A stretch of DNA of 41,842 nt from an uncultured Microbacterium sp. (GTDB lineage Bacteria; Actinomycetota; Actinomycetes; Actinomycetales; Microbacteriaceae): assembly GCA_913774845.1 (NCBI GenBank), contig CAJYJO010000001.1, forward strand, positions 1 to 41,842. Direction: 5' to 3'. The notes under the pieces are model-generated. The model had not been told where the DNA came from. It did no database searches and worked only from the letters and a program-made list of their open reading frames with translations. Positions 32,242-41,678 of this stretch are shown here, piece after piece. A program made the position numbers and the translations under genes. Every line of letters begins with the position of its first letter. Positions within the stretch are counted from its first letter, which is position 1.

Positions 32242-32853
32242 ATGAAGAACCGTCCTGCGGCGACCGCCGCACTCACCCTGACCGCTCTGCTCCTGCTCGC
32301 CGGCTGCAGCGGCGGCGGATCCGACAGCATGCCCGGAATGGATCACGGCGGCGGCGACGCGGCATCCGCCCCCAGCGACGCCGCCGGGGAGGGTACCGCC
32401 GCCGAGGCCGACGTCATGTTCACGAGCATGATGATCCCCCACCACCAGCAGGCCGTCGAGATGTCGGACACCCTGCTGGCGAAGGACGGCATCGACGAGC
32501 GCGTCACCGCTCTCGCGACGGAGATCAGAGCCGCACAGCAGCCCGAGATCGAGACGATGCAAGGGTGGCTCAGCGACTGGGGAGCAGCCCTCACCGATGG
32601 TGACGGCATGCACCACGGCGACGGCATGATGAGCGACGACGACATGCAGGCGCTCGACGACGCCTCCGGCGGCGAAGCCGCCCGGCTCTTCCTGTCGCAG
32701 ATGATCGAGCACCACCGCGGTGCGGTCGAGATGGCGCAGGACGAGATCGATGACGGCTCGAACGCGGATGCCGTCGCCCTCGCGAAGAGCATCGTCGAGA
32801 CGCAGACGGCGGAGATCGCCGAGATGGAGCAGCTGCTGGACGAGCTGTCCTGA
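32242..32853 (+). CDS. DUF305 lipoprotein
   Basis: A 203-residue lipoprotein: signal TLTALLLLAGC with lipobox LAGC (Cys about 22), a disordered Gly/Asp/Met linker and two DUF305 repeats, each with an HH pair on a helix (MFTSMMIPHHQQAVEMSDTL near 60-79 and FLSQMIEHHRGAVEMAQDEI near 155-174). DUF305 is a four-helix domain related to ferritin-like folds and often linked to metal stress, especially copper. The Met/His-rich MPGMDHGGG and DGMHHGDGMM stretches support metal binding on the cell surface. GGAGAA precedes the ATG at 32242. Confidence 0.9.
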   Translation: MKNRPAATAALTLTALLLLAGCSGGGSDSMPGMDHGGGDAASAPSDAAGEGTAAEADVMFTSMMIPHHQQAVEMSDTLLAKDGIDERVTALATEIRAAQQPEIETMQGWLSDWGAALTDGDGMHHGDGMMSDDDMQALDDASGGEAARLFLSQMIEHHRGAVEMAQDEIDDGSNADAVALAKSIVETQTAEIAEMEQLLDELS

Positions 32854-32858
32854 CCGAG

Positions 32859-32896
32859 CGGCGGGGCGGCGGCGCGAAGAGAGCCACGCCCCGCCG
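32859..32896 (+). terminator. hairpin terminator
   Basis: CGGCGGGGCG (32859-32868) pairs perfectly with CGCCCCGCCG (32887-32896) across an 18-base loop, five bases after the DUF305 stop. There is no T-tract. Confidence 0.55.
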
Positions 32897-32977
32897 TCGT
32901 CCCCGGGCGAAGCGGACGCCGCGAGGGCATGGCAACCCCCGAACGCCTTCCCCGTGGCGGCGCCTACGGTGACCGGC

Positions 32978-33775
32978 GTGACGACCCGGCACCACTCCGC
33001 GAGCAACCTCTCCTTCCGCTCCTCCTCGACGCGTCGATCAGGCGCACCCGTCTACGTGCTCGTCCACGGTCTCGGGATGTCGCACCGCTACTTCCGGCGC
33101 CTGCACGCCGAGCTGGCGGCGGATGCCGAGGTGCACACGGTCGACCTTCCCGGCTTCGGCGGGGTGCCGACGCCCGGCCGGTCGCCTGGCATCCGAGAGA
33201 TGGCCGGCGCTCTCGCCGGCGTGCTCGACGGGTTGGGGGTGCGGGAGGCCGTGCTGGTCGGGCGATCGATGGGCTCGCAGTGGGTGGTCGAGCTGGCTCT
33301 GCAACGCCCCGATCTCACGCGGGCGGTCGTGGCGCTGGGGGCCGTGGTCGACGACCGACGACGCGGGGCCCTCACCCAGGCCGCGCTGCTCGCGCGGGAC
33401 TCCGCCCTCGAACCGCCGCGGCTGAACGGCATCGTCGTCGGCGACTACCTGCGCTGCGGGCCGGTTTGGTACGCGCGGCAGGCCCGCCACATGCTGCGGT
33501 ACCCGATCGAGGACCGGGTGGCAGAGCTCGGCGTTCCGCTGCTCCTCACCCGCGGCTCGAACGACCCGATCGCCTCGCAGGAGTGGCTGCAGCGCCTCGC
33601 CGCGCGCACCACGACCGCAGAGATCGCGGTGATCGAGGGACACCGCCACCTCGCGCACTTCACGGCACCGCGCGAGACGGCCGAGCGCCTCCGCGCCTTC
33701 AGCTCTCGCGCACGACCGCGGTCAGCTCCGGCAGCAGATCCCGCGCGAGGAACCCCACCCCCACCCGTTCGGTGA
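32978..33775 (+). CDS. alpha/beta-hydrolase
   Basis: A 265-residue hydrolase with the full catalytic set: VYVLVHGLGMSHRYFRRL (oxyanion-hole HG), VLVGRSMGSQ (nucleophile serine in GxSxG, about residue 95), acid in TRGSNDPI and the histidine in EGHRHLAHF. It should be cytosolic and cleaves an ester, peptide or C-C bond of unknown substrate. It starts with GTG at 32978, seven bases after TACGGT, again a leaderless layout. Its 3' end overlaps the convergent NAD(P)HX dehydratase gene by 77 bases; the last 25 residues are Arg/Pro-rich antisense of that gene and probably dispensable. Confidence 0.85.
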   Translation: MTTRHHSASNLSFRSSSTRRSGAPVYVLVHGLGMSHRYFRRLHAELAADAEVHTVDLPGFGGVPTPGRSPGIREMAGALAGVLDGLGVREAVLVGRSMGSQWVVELALQRPDLTRAVVALGAVVDDRRRGALTQAALLARDSALEPPRLNGIVVGDYLRCGPVWYARQARHMLRYPIEDRVAELGVPLLLTRGSNDPIASQEWLQRLAARTTTAEIAVIEGHRHLAHFTAPRETAERLRAFSSRARPRSAPAADPARGTPPPPVR

Positions 33776-34523
33776 GGCGGTCGCCGGCGCGCGCGTGCGT
33801 CCATCCGCCCCACACGGCCGCGCGTTCGGCATCCATGCCGAGGGCCGCGAAGCCCGTGATGGCGCCCGACAGCACGTCGCCGCTGCCCGCGGTGCCGAGG
33901 CCCGAACCGCCCGGTTCGGCCTGCCAGACGCGGCCGTCCGGATGGGCTACCGTGCCGAAGCAGTGCACCACCGCTCCGTAACGGCGCGCGATCTCGGCGA
34001 CGTCGGCCGCGCGGTCCTCGCTCAGGTCGCGCTCGAGCAGCAGCTCCGCCTCCTCCTCGTTGGCGTTCAGCAGCAGGTCGGCGGGGAGGAGGCCGCGCTC
34101 GAACGCGGGCAGGATGCCGAGCGCGAAGGCGTCGAGGACGAGCCGGCCGATCTCAGCATCGGCGACGGATCGCAGTGCCGCGCGGGTGGCATCCGGGTCG
34201 TCGAAGCCGGGACCCAGGAGCACGGCATCCGCCGATTCGAGGGCGGAACGCAGGGCGTCGTCGAGGGGGCCGGACCCGGCGGGGAGGTCGTAGACGCCGG
34301 CCTCGGGCATCGCCGGTCCGAGGTGCGGGGCGATCGCGGCGGGGGCGGCGATGCCGACGCGACCCGCGCCGACGCGCAGCGCCGCTTCGGACGACAGCAG
34401 CACGGTGCCGGGGGAGCGGGGCGAACCGCCCACGACCACGACCTGGCCGCGGGACTTCTTCGAGCCGCCGGCGTCGGGCAGGCCCCACGCGCGCAGCAGC
34501 TCGAGGGTGACCTGTTCAGGCAT
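33699..34523 (-). CDS. nnrD: ADP-dependent NAD(P)H-hydrate dehydratase
   Basis: A 274-residue repair enzyme of the YjeF C-terminal (ribokinase-like) family, which dehydrates damaged NAD(P)H hydrates back to NAD(P)H using ADP or ATP in the cytosol. KKSRGQVVVVGGSPRSPGTV opens the nucleotide-binding fold, LLNANEEEAELLL is the conserved central block, and GLGTAGSGDVLSGAITGFAA near residue 210 holds the catalytic aspartate (GSGD). The epimerase half (NnrE) fused in some bacteria is missing, so a separate epimerase must exist elsewhere. Start overlaps the phosphatase gene by 8 bases behind GGAGAAG. Confidence 0.92.
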   Translation of the reverse strand: MPEQVTLELLRAWGLPDAGGSKKSRGQVVVVGGSPRSPGTVLLSSEAALRVGAGRVGIAAPAAIAPHLGPAMPEAGVYDLPAGSGPLDDALRSALESADAVLLGPGFDDPDATRAALRSVADAEIGRLVLDAFALGILPAFERGLLPADLLLNANEEEAELLLERDLSEDRAADVAEIARRYGAVVHCFGTVAHPDGRVWQAEPGGSGLGTAGSGDVLSGAITGFAALGMDAERAAVWGGWTHARAGDRLTERVGVGFLARDLLPELTAVVRES

Positions 34524-35232
34524 CGTCTTCTCCGGAGTGCACGGTGACGTCGGCGCCCTCGCTCTCGAGGTGGTCGACCGACGAGAACGTCACGAGACGC
34601 CAGCCGTCGTCGTCGCGCACGAGCTCGGTGACCGAGGCGTTGCGCACGGTGTGGCTCGCGGCGAACGCCATCAGCTTCGCCTCGTCGAGGCGGAGCAGCA
34701 CCGAGAGGATCAGCATGACCACCGCGTCGTGCGCGACGACCACCACGGTCGACGCGGGGCGGTGCAACGCCTCTCCGAGGAACGAGCGCAGCCGCAGGGC
34801 GACATCGGCCCACGACTCCCCGCCGGGAGGCCGGTGATAGTACTTCCCCAGGTGGCGGCGCCGCGCCGCCTCCTCGGGGTGAAGCTCCTCCACACCCTTC
34901 CAGGTGAGCAGGTCCAGGATGCCGAGCTCCCGGTCGCGGAGGCGCTCGTCGACCAGCGCACCGGATGCCGTCCGCGCGTCGTCGAGCGCGATCGCGAGGG
35001 TCTGCAGGGCGCGACGGTAGGGCGACACCCAGTACTCGTCGACGGATCCCTCGACCGAGCGGAGCCAGGTGCCCAGCGCCGCGGCCTGCTCCCGGCCGGT
35101 GGGCGAGAGCTCGACGTCGGCGTCGCGGATGTCGAGGGCGATCACGGGAGAGCCGTCGCGCTCGGCCCGGGAGGCGGCGACGTTGCCCTCGCTCTCCCCG
35201 TGCCGGACGAGCCACAGTCGAGTCACAGACAT
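34516..35232 (-). CDS. histidine phosphatase family protein
   Basis: A 238-residue phosphatase of the phosphoglycerate-mutase superfamily: LWLVRHGESEGN (7-18) with the nucleophile His, SPYRRALQTL with the second Arg, ERLRDRELGILDLLTWKGVE, and VVVVAHDAVVMLIL with the second His. The segment after ERLRDRE does not match the NERHYGxLxG of true mutases, so it is more likely a broad phosphatase. ATG at 35232 is chosen because TACGGT lies six bases before it, as in other leaderless genes of the window. It is coupled by an 8-base overlap to nnrD. Confidence 0.87.
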   Translation of the reverse strand: MSVTRLWLVRHGESEGNVAASRAERDGSPVIALDIRDADVELSPTGREQAAALGTWLRSVEGSVDEYWVSPYRRALQTLAIALDDARTASGALVDERLRDRELGILDLLTWKGVEELHPEEAARRRHLGKYYHRPPGGESWADVALRLRSFLGEALHRPASTVVVVAHDAVVMLILSVLLRLDEAKLMAFAASHTVRNASVTELVRDDDGWRLVTFSSVDHLESEGADVTVHSGEDDA

Positions 35233-35308
35233 GACGGCACCGTAGGTCGATCCGGGTCGGGGGCGAGCGGGCGTTGACAGGACGACGGGGTGCGGGGAAG
35301 GGCGCCGG

Positions 35309-35809
35309 TCACGCCGCGAAGCGGATGACACCGGCGATGATGAGCGTGATCACCGTCGTCCACAGGGCGATCGCGGCGGCCTGCCACGCGATGACGCGTG
35401 CCGACGAGACCCCCGTGGAGGTGAGGGCTGCGGCGGTGAACTGGGTCGGCAGCAGCAGGGGTCCGAGCAGGCTCACCCCGGGCGTGCCATAGCGGTGGTA
35501 GGCACGCTCGAACTTCTGGCGGCGGGCGGACATCGCCTTCTCGGGGGCGCCGCGGCGGGTGGTGACGGCGGTCCGCACGCGCGACGCGACGAGCACGACG
35601 ACCGCGACGCAGACGAGGTTGCCCACCGCCCCGGCGATCGCGGCGACGGCGGGATGGATGCCGCCGATGATGCCGATCGCGGCGGCACCCTCACCCTCGA
35701 TGAAGGGCACGGCCCCGGCGAGGGCGACGATGAGCGGTTGCACCAGATCGGGCACGTCGGCGACGAGGCCCTGGAAACCGAGGATGAGGTCCGAGATGGG
35801 GTTCGACAT
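35309..35809 (-). CDS. small multidrug-export/DedA-like membrane protein
   Basis: A 166-residue membrane protein with four to five hydrophobic segments. The pattern VALAGAVPFIEGEGAAAIGIIGG near residue 30 is the conserved re-entrant-like block of the small multidrug export family (related to DedA/SNARE-associated proteins), and KFERAYHRYGTPGVSLLGPLLLPTQF is the second. These proteins sit in the cytoplasmic membrane; the family name rests on few experiments. GGAGGCAACA precedes the ATG. Its neighbours do not indicate a substrate. Confidence 0.8.
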   Translation of the reverse strand: MSNPISDLILGFQGLVADVPDLVQPLIVALAGAVPFIEGEGAAAIGIIGGIHPAVAAIAGAVGNLVCVAVVVLVASRVRTAVTTRRGAPEKAMSARRQKFERAYHRYGTPGVSLLGPLLLPTQFTAAALTSTGVSSARVIAWQAAAIALWTTVITLIIAGVIRFAA

Positions 35810-35926
35810 TGTTGCCTCCGGGGATCGGGCCGCGGGGTGTTCCGCGGTGATTCCATCCCATCGAGGCCGCCCTCTCTTCGGCAGTGTCGCCGTGTCACGA
35901 CCGCGCGGGAGGATGCGCGCGTCGAC

Positions 35927-35944
35927 CCGTGACGAATGTCACGG
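35927..35944. promoter_or_regulatory. 18-bp palindromic operator, copy 1
   Basis: CCGTGAC, spacer GAAT, GTCACGG: a perfect palindrome in the divergent space between the small-export gene and the small membrane gene at 36036. The same 18 bases recur at 36944-36961; the identical stretch is 21 bp when flanks are counted. A two-fold symmetric site of this size suits a dimeric NarL/LuxR-type protein such as the one encoded at 36953. Confidence 0.6.
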
Positions 35945-36035
35945 CGGGTGAATTCGGGGCCGGGTGCTGTCGTTCCGGGCGTCGACCGGGTAGCGTCGCG
36001 ACCCCGCAACGGTTGCGGCGGAAGGAGGACACGAG

Positions 36036-36335
36036 ATGCCCACCGCCTTTGCCGGACTCGAGTACCTGTTCTGGGTCGTCATCGGTCTCGGCATCCTGAT
36101 TCGCCTTTCGGTCGCCCTCTTCCGTCGTCGCGCCGACCGGCGCAAAGACGCCCTGCGATCCGCCCTCGGACCCGTGATGGGCGCCGGTGCCGCGCAGTCG
36201 GCGGCCTACGGGTGGACGCCGCCCCGGTCGATGGATGCCGCTGGCCCCGGCCGTTCGACCGAGACGAGCGAGTACTGGGACCGCGCCCCGGGCGACCTCC
36301 CTGACCATCACCGAGGCGGCGACGCCGGACGCTGA
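36036..36335 (+). CDS. small membrane protein (99 aa)
   Basis: A 99-residue protein with one N-terminal hydrophobic segment (LEYLFWVVIGLGILIRLSVA) followed by a strongly basic stretch (FRRRADRRKDALR) and a disordered Ser/Thr/Asp-rich tail. It is thus a single-pass protein with the tail probably in the cytosol. GGAAGGAGG stands before the ATG. I do not recognise a family. It lies between the two copies of the 18-bp palindrome and may be controlled by it. Confidence 0.65.
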   Translation: MPTAFAGLEYLFWVVIGLGILIRLSVALFRRRADRRKDALRSALGPVMGAGAAQSAAYGWTPPRSMDAAGPGRSTETSEYWDRAPGDLPDHHRGGDAGR

Positions 36336-36376
36336 GAAGAGACGCGTCGCGGCGGGTCGCGCGGCAGGATGGACCC

Positions 36377-36949
36377 ATGCCGCGACCCCTTCCGCCCTGG
36401 CCCGCCACGCCTCCCGCGCACGGGGCGATCGTGCTGCGCGAGGTCGCGCTCCGCGACGTCGACATGGTGCGCGAGCTGTCGACCGACCCCTACATCGCCC
36501 AGACCGGGACTCTGCAGGCGGATGCCGACGGCGCGCACGCGCGAGCTTGGATCGACCGGCAGAGCGCCCGCCGCGACGAAGGCGTCGGCTTCTCATTCGC
36601 GATGGCGGATGCCGCCACCGGCGACGCCGTCGGGCACTGCGGTCTCTGGCTCACCGAGCTCGGTCAGGGCCGGGCCACCGCCGGGTACGTGGTCGCCCCG
36701 TCCGCCCGCGGCCACGGCTACGCGGCCGACGCGCTCGCCGCGCTGACGGCGTTCGCCGCGACCGTGCCGGGGCTTCATCGCGTGGCGCTGTTCATCGAGC
36801 CGTGGAACGCGGCGTCGATCCGCACCGCGGAACGCGCCGGCTACGAGCGCGAGGGGCTGCTGCGCAGCTACGTGACCATCGGCGATCAGCGCTGCGACAT
36901 GCTCGTCTACGCCATGGTTCTCCCCAGCGACGGAAGCGGCCACCCGTGA
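36377..36949 (+). CDS. GNAT-family N-acetyltransferase
   Basis: A 190-residue acetyltransferase of the RimJ/RimL-like type. VLREVALRDVDMVRELSTDP opens the fold; AGYVVAPSARGHGYAADALAAL (about 97-118) is the acetyl-CoA-binding motif A with its R-G-x-G-x-A loop, and VALFIEPWNAASIRTAERAG followed by YEREGLLRSY is the typical C-terminal motif. It transfers an acetyl group to a protein N-terminus, an antibiotic or a small amine; the acceptor is unknown. CAGGAT six bases before the ATG suggests a leaderless start. The TGA stop lies inside the second 18-bp palindrome and is in frame with the following LuxR-type ORF. Confidence 0.87.
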   Translation: MPRPLPPWPATPPAHGAIVLREVALRDVDMVRELSTDPYIAQTGTLQADADGAHARAWIDRQSARRDEGVGFSFAMADAATGDAVGHCGLWLTELGQGRATAGYVVAPSARGHGYAADALAALTAFAATVPGLHRVALFIEPWNAASIRTAERAGYEREGLLRSYVTIGDQRCDMLVYAMVLPSDGSGHP

Positions 36950-36961
36950 CGAATGTCACGG
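36944..36961. promoter_or_regulatory. 18-bp palindromic operator, copy 2
   Basis: Identical to 35927-35944 (CCGTGAC, GAAT, GTCACGG). It covers the stop codon of the GNAT gene and the start codon of the LuxR-type ORF, so a protein bound here would sit directly on that gene's start and could repress it. Confidence 0.6.
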
Positions 36962-37186
36962 CCGTCCGATGGCCGGGGTGAGCACCCCCACGGCCACCAC
37001 CCTGAGCGACGAGCGCTCGACGTGCTGCGGGCCGATGCGCGGGGAGAGACGGTCGCCGAGATCGCCTCCGCGCTGCTCCTCCCGGCCAGGACCGTGCGCA
37101 ATCACGTGTCGTCGGTGCTCGGCAAGGTCGGTTTCGCCAGCCGCCAGCAGGCGACGACTCACGCGCGGGAGTGGGGGTGGATCTGA
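36953..37186 (+). CDS. stand-alone LuxR-type HTH protein (77 aa)
   Basis: A 77-residue protein that is only a NarL/LuxR C-terminal DNA-binding domain: RRALDVLRADARGETVAEIA, then SALLLPARTVRNHVSSVLGK and VGFASRQQATTHAREWGWI. The receiver domain of a normal response regulator is missing. ATG at 36953 is the first in-frame start after the GNAT stop and lies within a palindrome; the two genes share a frame with only TGA and one codon between. It may be a true single-domain regulator or the remnant of a response regulator whose front half was lost. Confidence 0.6.
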   Translation: MSRPSDGRGEHPHGHHPERRALDVLRADARGETVAEIASALLLPARTVRNHVSSVLGKVGFASRQQATTHAREWGWI

Positions 37187-37193
37187 GGCGCGG

Positions 37194-37601
37194 TCAGTCG
37201 ACGACCGCGGCGATCGCCTCGATCTCGACCAGCTGGTCGTCGTAGCCGAGGACGGTGACGCCCATCAGCGTGCTCGGCACATCGTGGTCGCCGAAGGCGT
37301 CGCGCACGACCTCCCACGCGGCGACGAGGTCGGCCTGGCGAGTGGATGCCACGAGCACGCGCGTGCTGATCACGTCGGTGATCTCCGCGCCCGCCGCCCG
37401 GAGGGCGCCCGTCATCGTTTCGACGCACTTCGCGGCCTGCGCCGCGTAGTCGCCGACCCCGGCGGTCGATCCGTCATCGTTCAAGGGGCATGAGCCGGCC
37501 AGGAAGATCAGGCGGGCGTTCGACGGGGCGGTGGCGGCATACGCGTACTCCGCGGCATCGGACAGGGCGGAGGCGCGGATAAGCGTGACCGCAGACGGCA
37601 T
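37194..37601 (-). CDS. RidA-family protein
   Basis: A 135-residue RidA (YjgF/YER057c/UK114) protein, which hydrolyses reactive enamine or imine by-products of PLP enzymes as a trimer in the cytosol. [20 protein letters not shown] matches the conserved front, [20 protein letters not shown] the middle, and [20 protein letters not shown] the C-terminal part, in which the usual active-site Arg of the R-x-x-x-x-V block is replaced (STLMGV), so activity may differ from canonical RidA. It converges on the LuxR-type gene with seven bases between. Confidence 0.82.
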   Translation of the reverse strand: MPSAVTLIRASALSDAAEYAYAATAPSNARLIFLAGSCPLNDDGSTAGVGDYAAQAAKCVETMTGALRAAGAEITDVISTRVLVASTRQADLVAAWEVVRDAFGDHDVPSTLMGVTVLGYDDQLVEIEAIAAVVD

Positions 37602-37826
37602 GAGCAGCTCCGGAGGGGCGGATGTCGGGGGGTCTTCGACAGACTAGGGGTACCTCGGCCCACAGGTCCGGCATCCGGCTGGCGCCGGCATCCATCCCCT
37701 CCGTTCGGAGGGGCAAGGGTCGGGGGTCTTCGGCCCCGTCTAGTAGGGTTGTCCACTGGTGAAGATCTCTTGATATCGAGAGAGTTCGCCTCCTCCCACC
37801 ACCGATCGCCCAGCGAAGGATTGTCC
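37602..37826 (+). promoter_or_regulatory. sucC promoter with near-perfect palindrome
   Basis: TAGGGT at 37744-37749 is a candidate -10 element. TCTCTTGAT (37766-37774) faces ATCGAGAGA (37775-37783), an 18-bp palindrome with one mismatched pair, lying between promoter and start; it is well placed as an operator controlling sucCD. The rest is GC-rich sequence with repeated GGCATCC. Confidence 0.55.
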
Positions 37827-39928
<2,102 letters not shown>

Positions 39929-39941
39929 CGTTTCGTTTCTG

Positions 39942-39971
39942 AGGGCCCGGATGCCATGGCATCCGGGCCCT
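39942..39971 (+). terminator. 28-bp palindromic terminator after sucD
   Basis: A perfect palindrome of 28 bases (39943-39970; half GGGCCCGGATGCCA) followed by TTTCG, 14 bases after the sucD stop; one more A-T pair extends it. The T-run on the plus strand supports intrinsic termination of the sucCD transcript. Confidence 0.8.
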
Positions 39972-40118
39972 TTCGCGTTCCCGGCGGCGCGGTTCACGGC
40001 CCGAGATCACACGATCGGTCCGAGGTCACACGATGTCGCGCCGGCGGAGCGTGTGGCCTCGCGCGGACCGTGTGGTGTCGGCTCTGCGCGGCGGTGAAGC
40101 CGCGGGCGCGACGGAACA
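39972..40118. repeat. intergenic repeat cluster between twin palindromes
   Basis: This 147-base space between the two identical hairpins contains TCACACGAT twice in direct order (near 40006 and 40026) and CGTGTGG twice in the opposite sense (near 40050 and 40069). No gene is present. The layout looks like a small dispersed intergenic element. Confidence 0.45.
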
Positions 40119-40146
40119 GGGCCCGGATGCCATGGCATCCGGGCCC
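40119..40146 (-). terminator. 28-bp palindromic terminator after the purine permease
   Basis: The identical 28-base palindrome (half GGGCCCGGATGCCA) lies 15 bases after the minus-strand stop of the permease at 40162. Read on the minus strand it is followed by TGTTCC. Confidence 0.72.
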
Positions 40147-40161
40147 CGAAACGGGCTGGGC

Positions 40162-41613
40162 TCAGCCGATCAGCGCCTCGACCGGACCGCGGGCGAAGAA
40201 GATCACGAAGCCGGCGGCGACGATCCACAGCAGGGGGCTCACGCGGCGGGCGCGGCCGGACAGGGCCTGGATCAGCACCCAGCTGACGAAGCCCGCGCCG
40301 ATGCCGTTCGCGATCGAGTAGGTGAGGGGCATCACGGTCACGGTGAGGAACACCGGGATGAGCACCGACAGGTCGCTGAGGTCGATGTGGCGGATCTGCG
40401 CCATCATCAGCGCGCCGACGATCACGAGCGCGGCCGCGGCGATCTCGGTGGGCACGATGCTCGTCAGCGGCGTGAAGAACATCGCCAGCAGGAACAGTGC
40501 GCCGGTGACGACGTTCGCGAGACCCGTGCGGGCGCCCTCGCCGATGCCGGAGCCCGACTCGATGAAGACGGTGTTCGACGACGACGAGGTCGCGCCACCC
40601 GCGACGGCGCCGATGCCCTCGATCACCAGCGCCGAGCGCAGGCGCGGGAACGTGCCGTCCGGCGCGGCGAGGCCGGCCTCACGCGAGAGGCCGGTCATCG
40701 TGCCCATCGCATCGAAGAAGTTGGTGAACACCAGGGTGAAGACGAGCATGAGGGCGGCGAGCACGCCGATGCGACCGAACGAACCGGCCAGATCGACCTG
40801 GCCGACGAGCGACAGGTCGGGCAGGCTCACCCACTGCGCGGGCAGCGTCGGCACGCTGAGGCCCCAGCCGCCGGCATTGCCGTCGGCCTTGGCGCCCAGG
40901 CCCGCGACCGCCTCGACGATCACCGCGATGACGGTGCCGGAGAGCAGACCGATCAGCAGAGCCGCCTTGACCTTGCGCACCAGCAGCACGGCGGTGATGA
41001 CCAGGGTCAGCACGAAGAGGGCCGTGGGGATCGTCGCGATCGAGCCGCCGACGCCGAGACCGACCGGGGGAGAGTTCAGCCCCGTCGAGGTGACCAGGCC
41101 GCTGTCGACGAAACCGATGAACGCGATGAACAGGCCGATACCGACGGTGATCGCGGTCTTGAGGGCGAGCGGGACCGCTTCGAAGATCATGCGGCGAAGT
41201 CCCGTCACCGCGAGCAGCACGATGATGATGCCGTTGATGACGACCAGCCCCATGGCCTCGGGCCAGGTGACCTCGCCGACGATGCCGACGGCGAGGAACG
41301 AGTTGATGCCGAGACCCGCGGCGAACGCGAACGGCAGGCGCGTGACCAGGCCGAAGAGCATCGTCATCACGCCGGCGGTGAGCGCGGTCACCGCGGCGAC
41401 CTGGGGGAAGCCGAGGGCGTTGCCCGAGACGTCGGGGGTCCCCGACAGGATGATCGGATTGAGGATGACGATGTAGGCCATCGTCACGAAGGTGACCACC
41501 CCGCCGCGGATCTCGGCGCCGACGGTCGAACCGCGGGCGGTGATCTCGAAGAACCTGTCGAAGGCGTTCTTCGGTTCGGGGACGGCCGTGGTCTCGGGAG
41601 CGGAAGCGCTCAT
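40162..41613 (-). CDS. NCS2/AzgA-type purine permease
   Basis: A 483-residue permease with 12-14 hydrophobic segments. The AzgA-type signatures are clear: FDRFFEITARGSTVGAEIRG followed by VTFVTMAYIVILNPIIL at the front, LPFAFAAGLGINSFLA in TM3, VFTNFFDAMGTMTGLSREAG in the middle (the family's FD-x-x-GT block) and ATSSSSNTVFIESGSGIGEG in TM10. The family takes up adenine, guanine or hypoxanthine with protons. GGAG stands at good distance before the ATG at 41613. The gene ends at its own palindromic terminator. I cannot tell which purine it prefers; xanthine or uracil is less likely from the motif set. Confidence 0.92.
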   Translation of the reverse strand: MSASAPETTAVPEPKNAFDRFFEITARGSTVGAEIRGGVVTFVTMAYIVILNPIILSGTPDVSGNALGFPQVAAVTALTAGVMTMLFGLVTRLPFAFAAGLGINSFLAVGIVGEVTWPEAMGLVVINGIIIVLLAVTGLRRMIFEAVPLALKTAITVGIGLFIAFIGFVDSGLVTSTGLNSPPVGLGVGGSIATIPTALFVLTLVITAVLLVRKVKAALLIGLLSGTVIAVIVEAVAGLGAKADGNAGGWGLSVPTLPAQWVSLPDLSLVGQVDLAGSFGRIGVLAALMLVFTLVFTNFFDAMGTMTGLSREAGLAAPDGTFPRLRSALVIEGIGAVAGGATSSSSNTVFIESGSGIGEGARTGLANVVTGALFLLAMFFTPLTSIVPTEIAAAALVIVGALMMAQIRHIDLSDLSVLIPVFLTVTVMPLTYSIANGIGAGFVSWVLIQALSGRARRVSPLLWIVAAGFVIFFARGPVEALIG

Positions 41614-41678
41614 GAAGGCTCCAGGAAAAAGGGGGGGGACTAGACCGGAGGGGAAGACGCCGCCGTATCGTGTGAGCT

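Noticed and set aside
40033-41643. A 536-codon plus-strand open frame rich in Glu, Asp, Arg and His
   Set aside because: It is antisense to the purine permease; its composition is the typical mirror of membrane-protein codons in GC-rich DNA.
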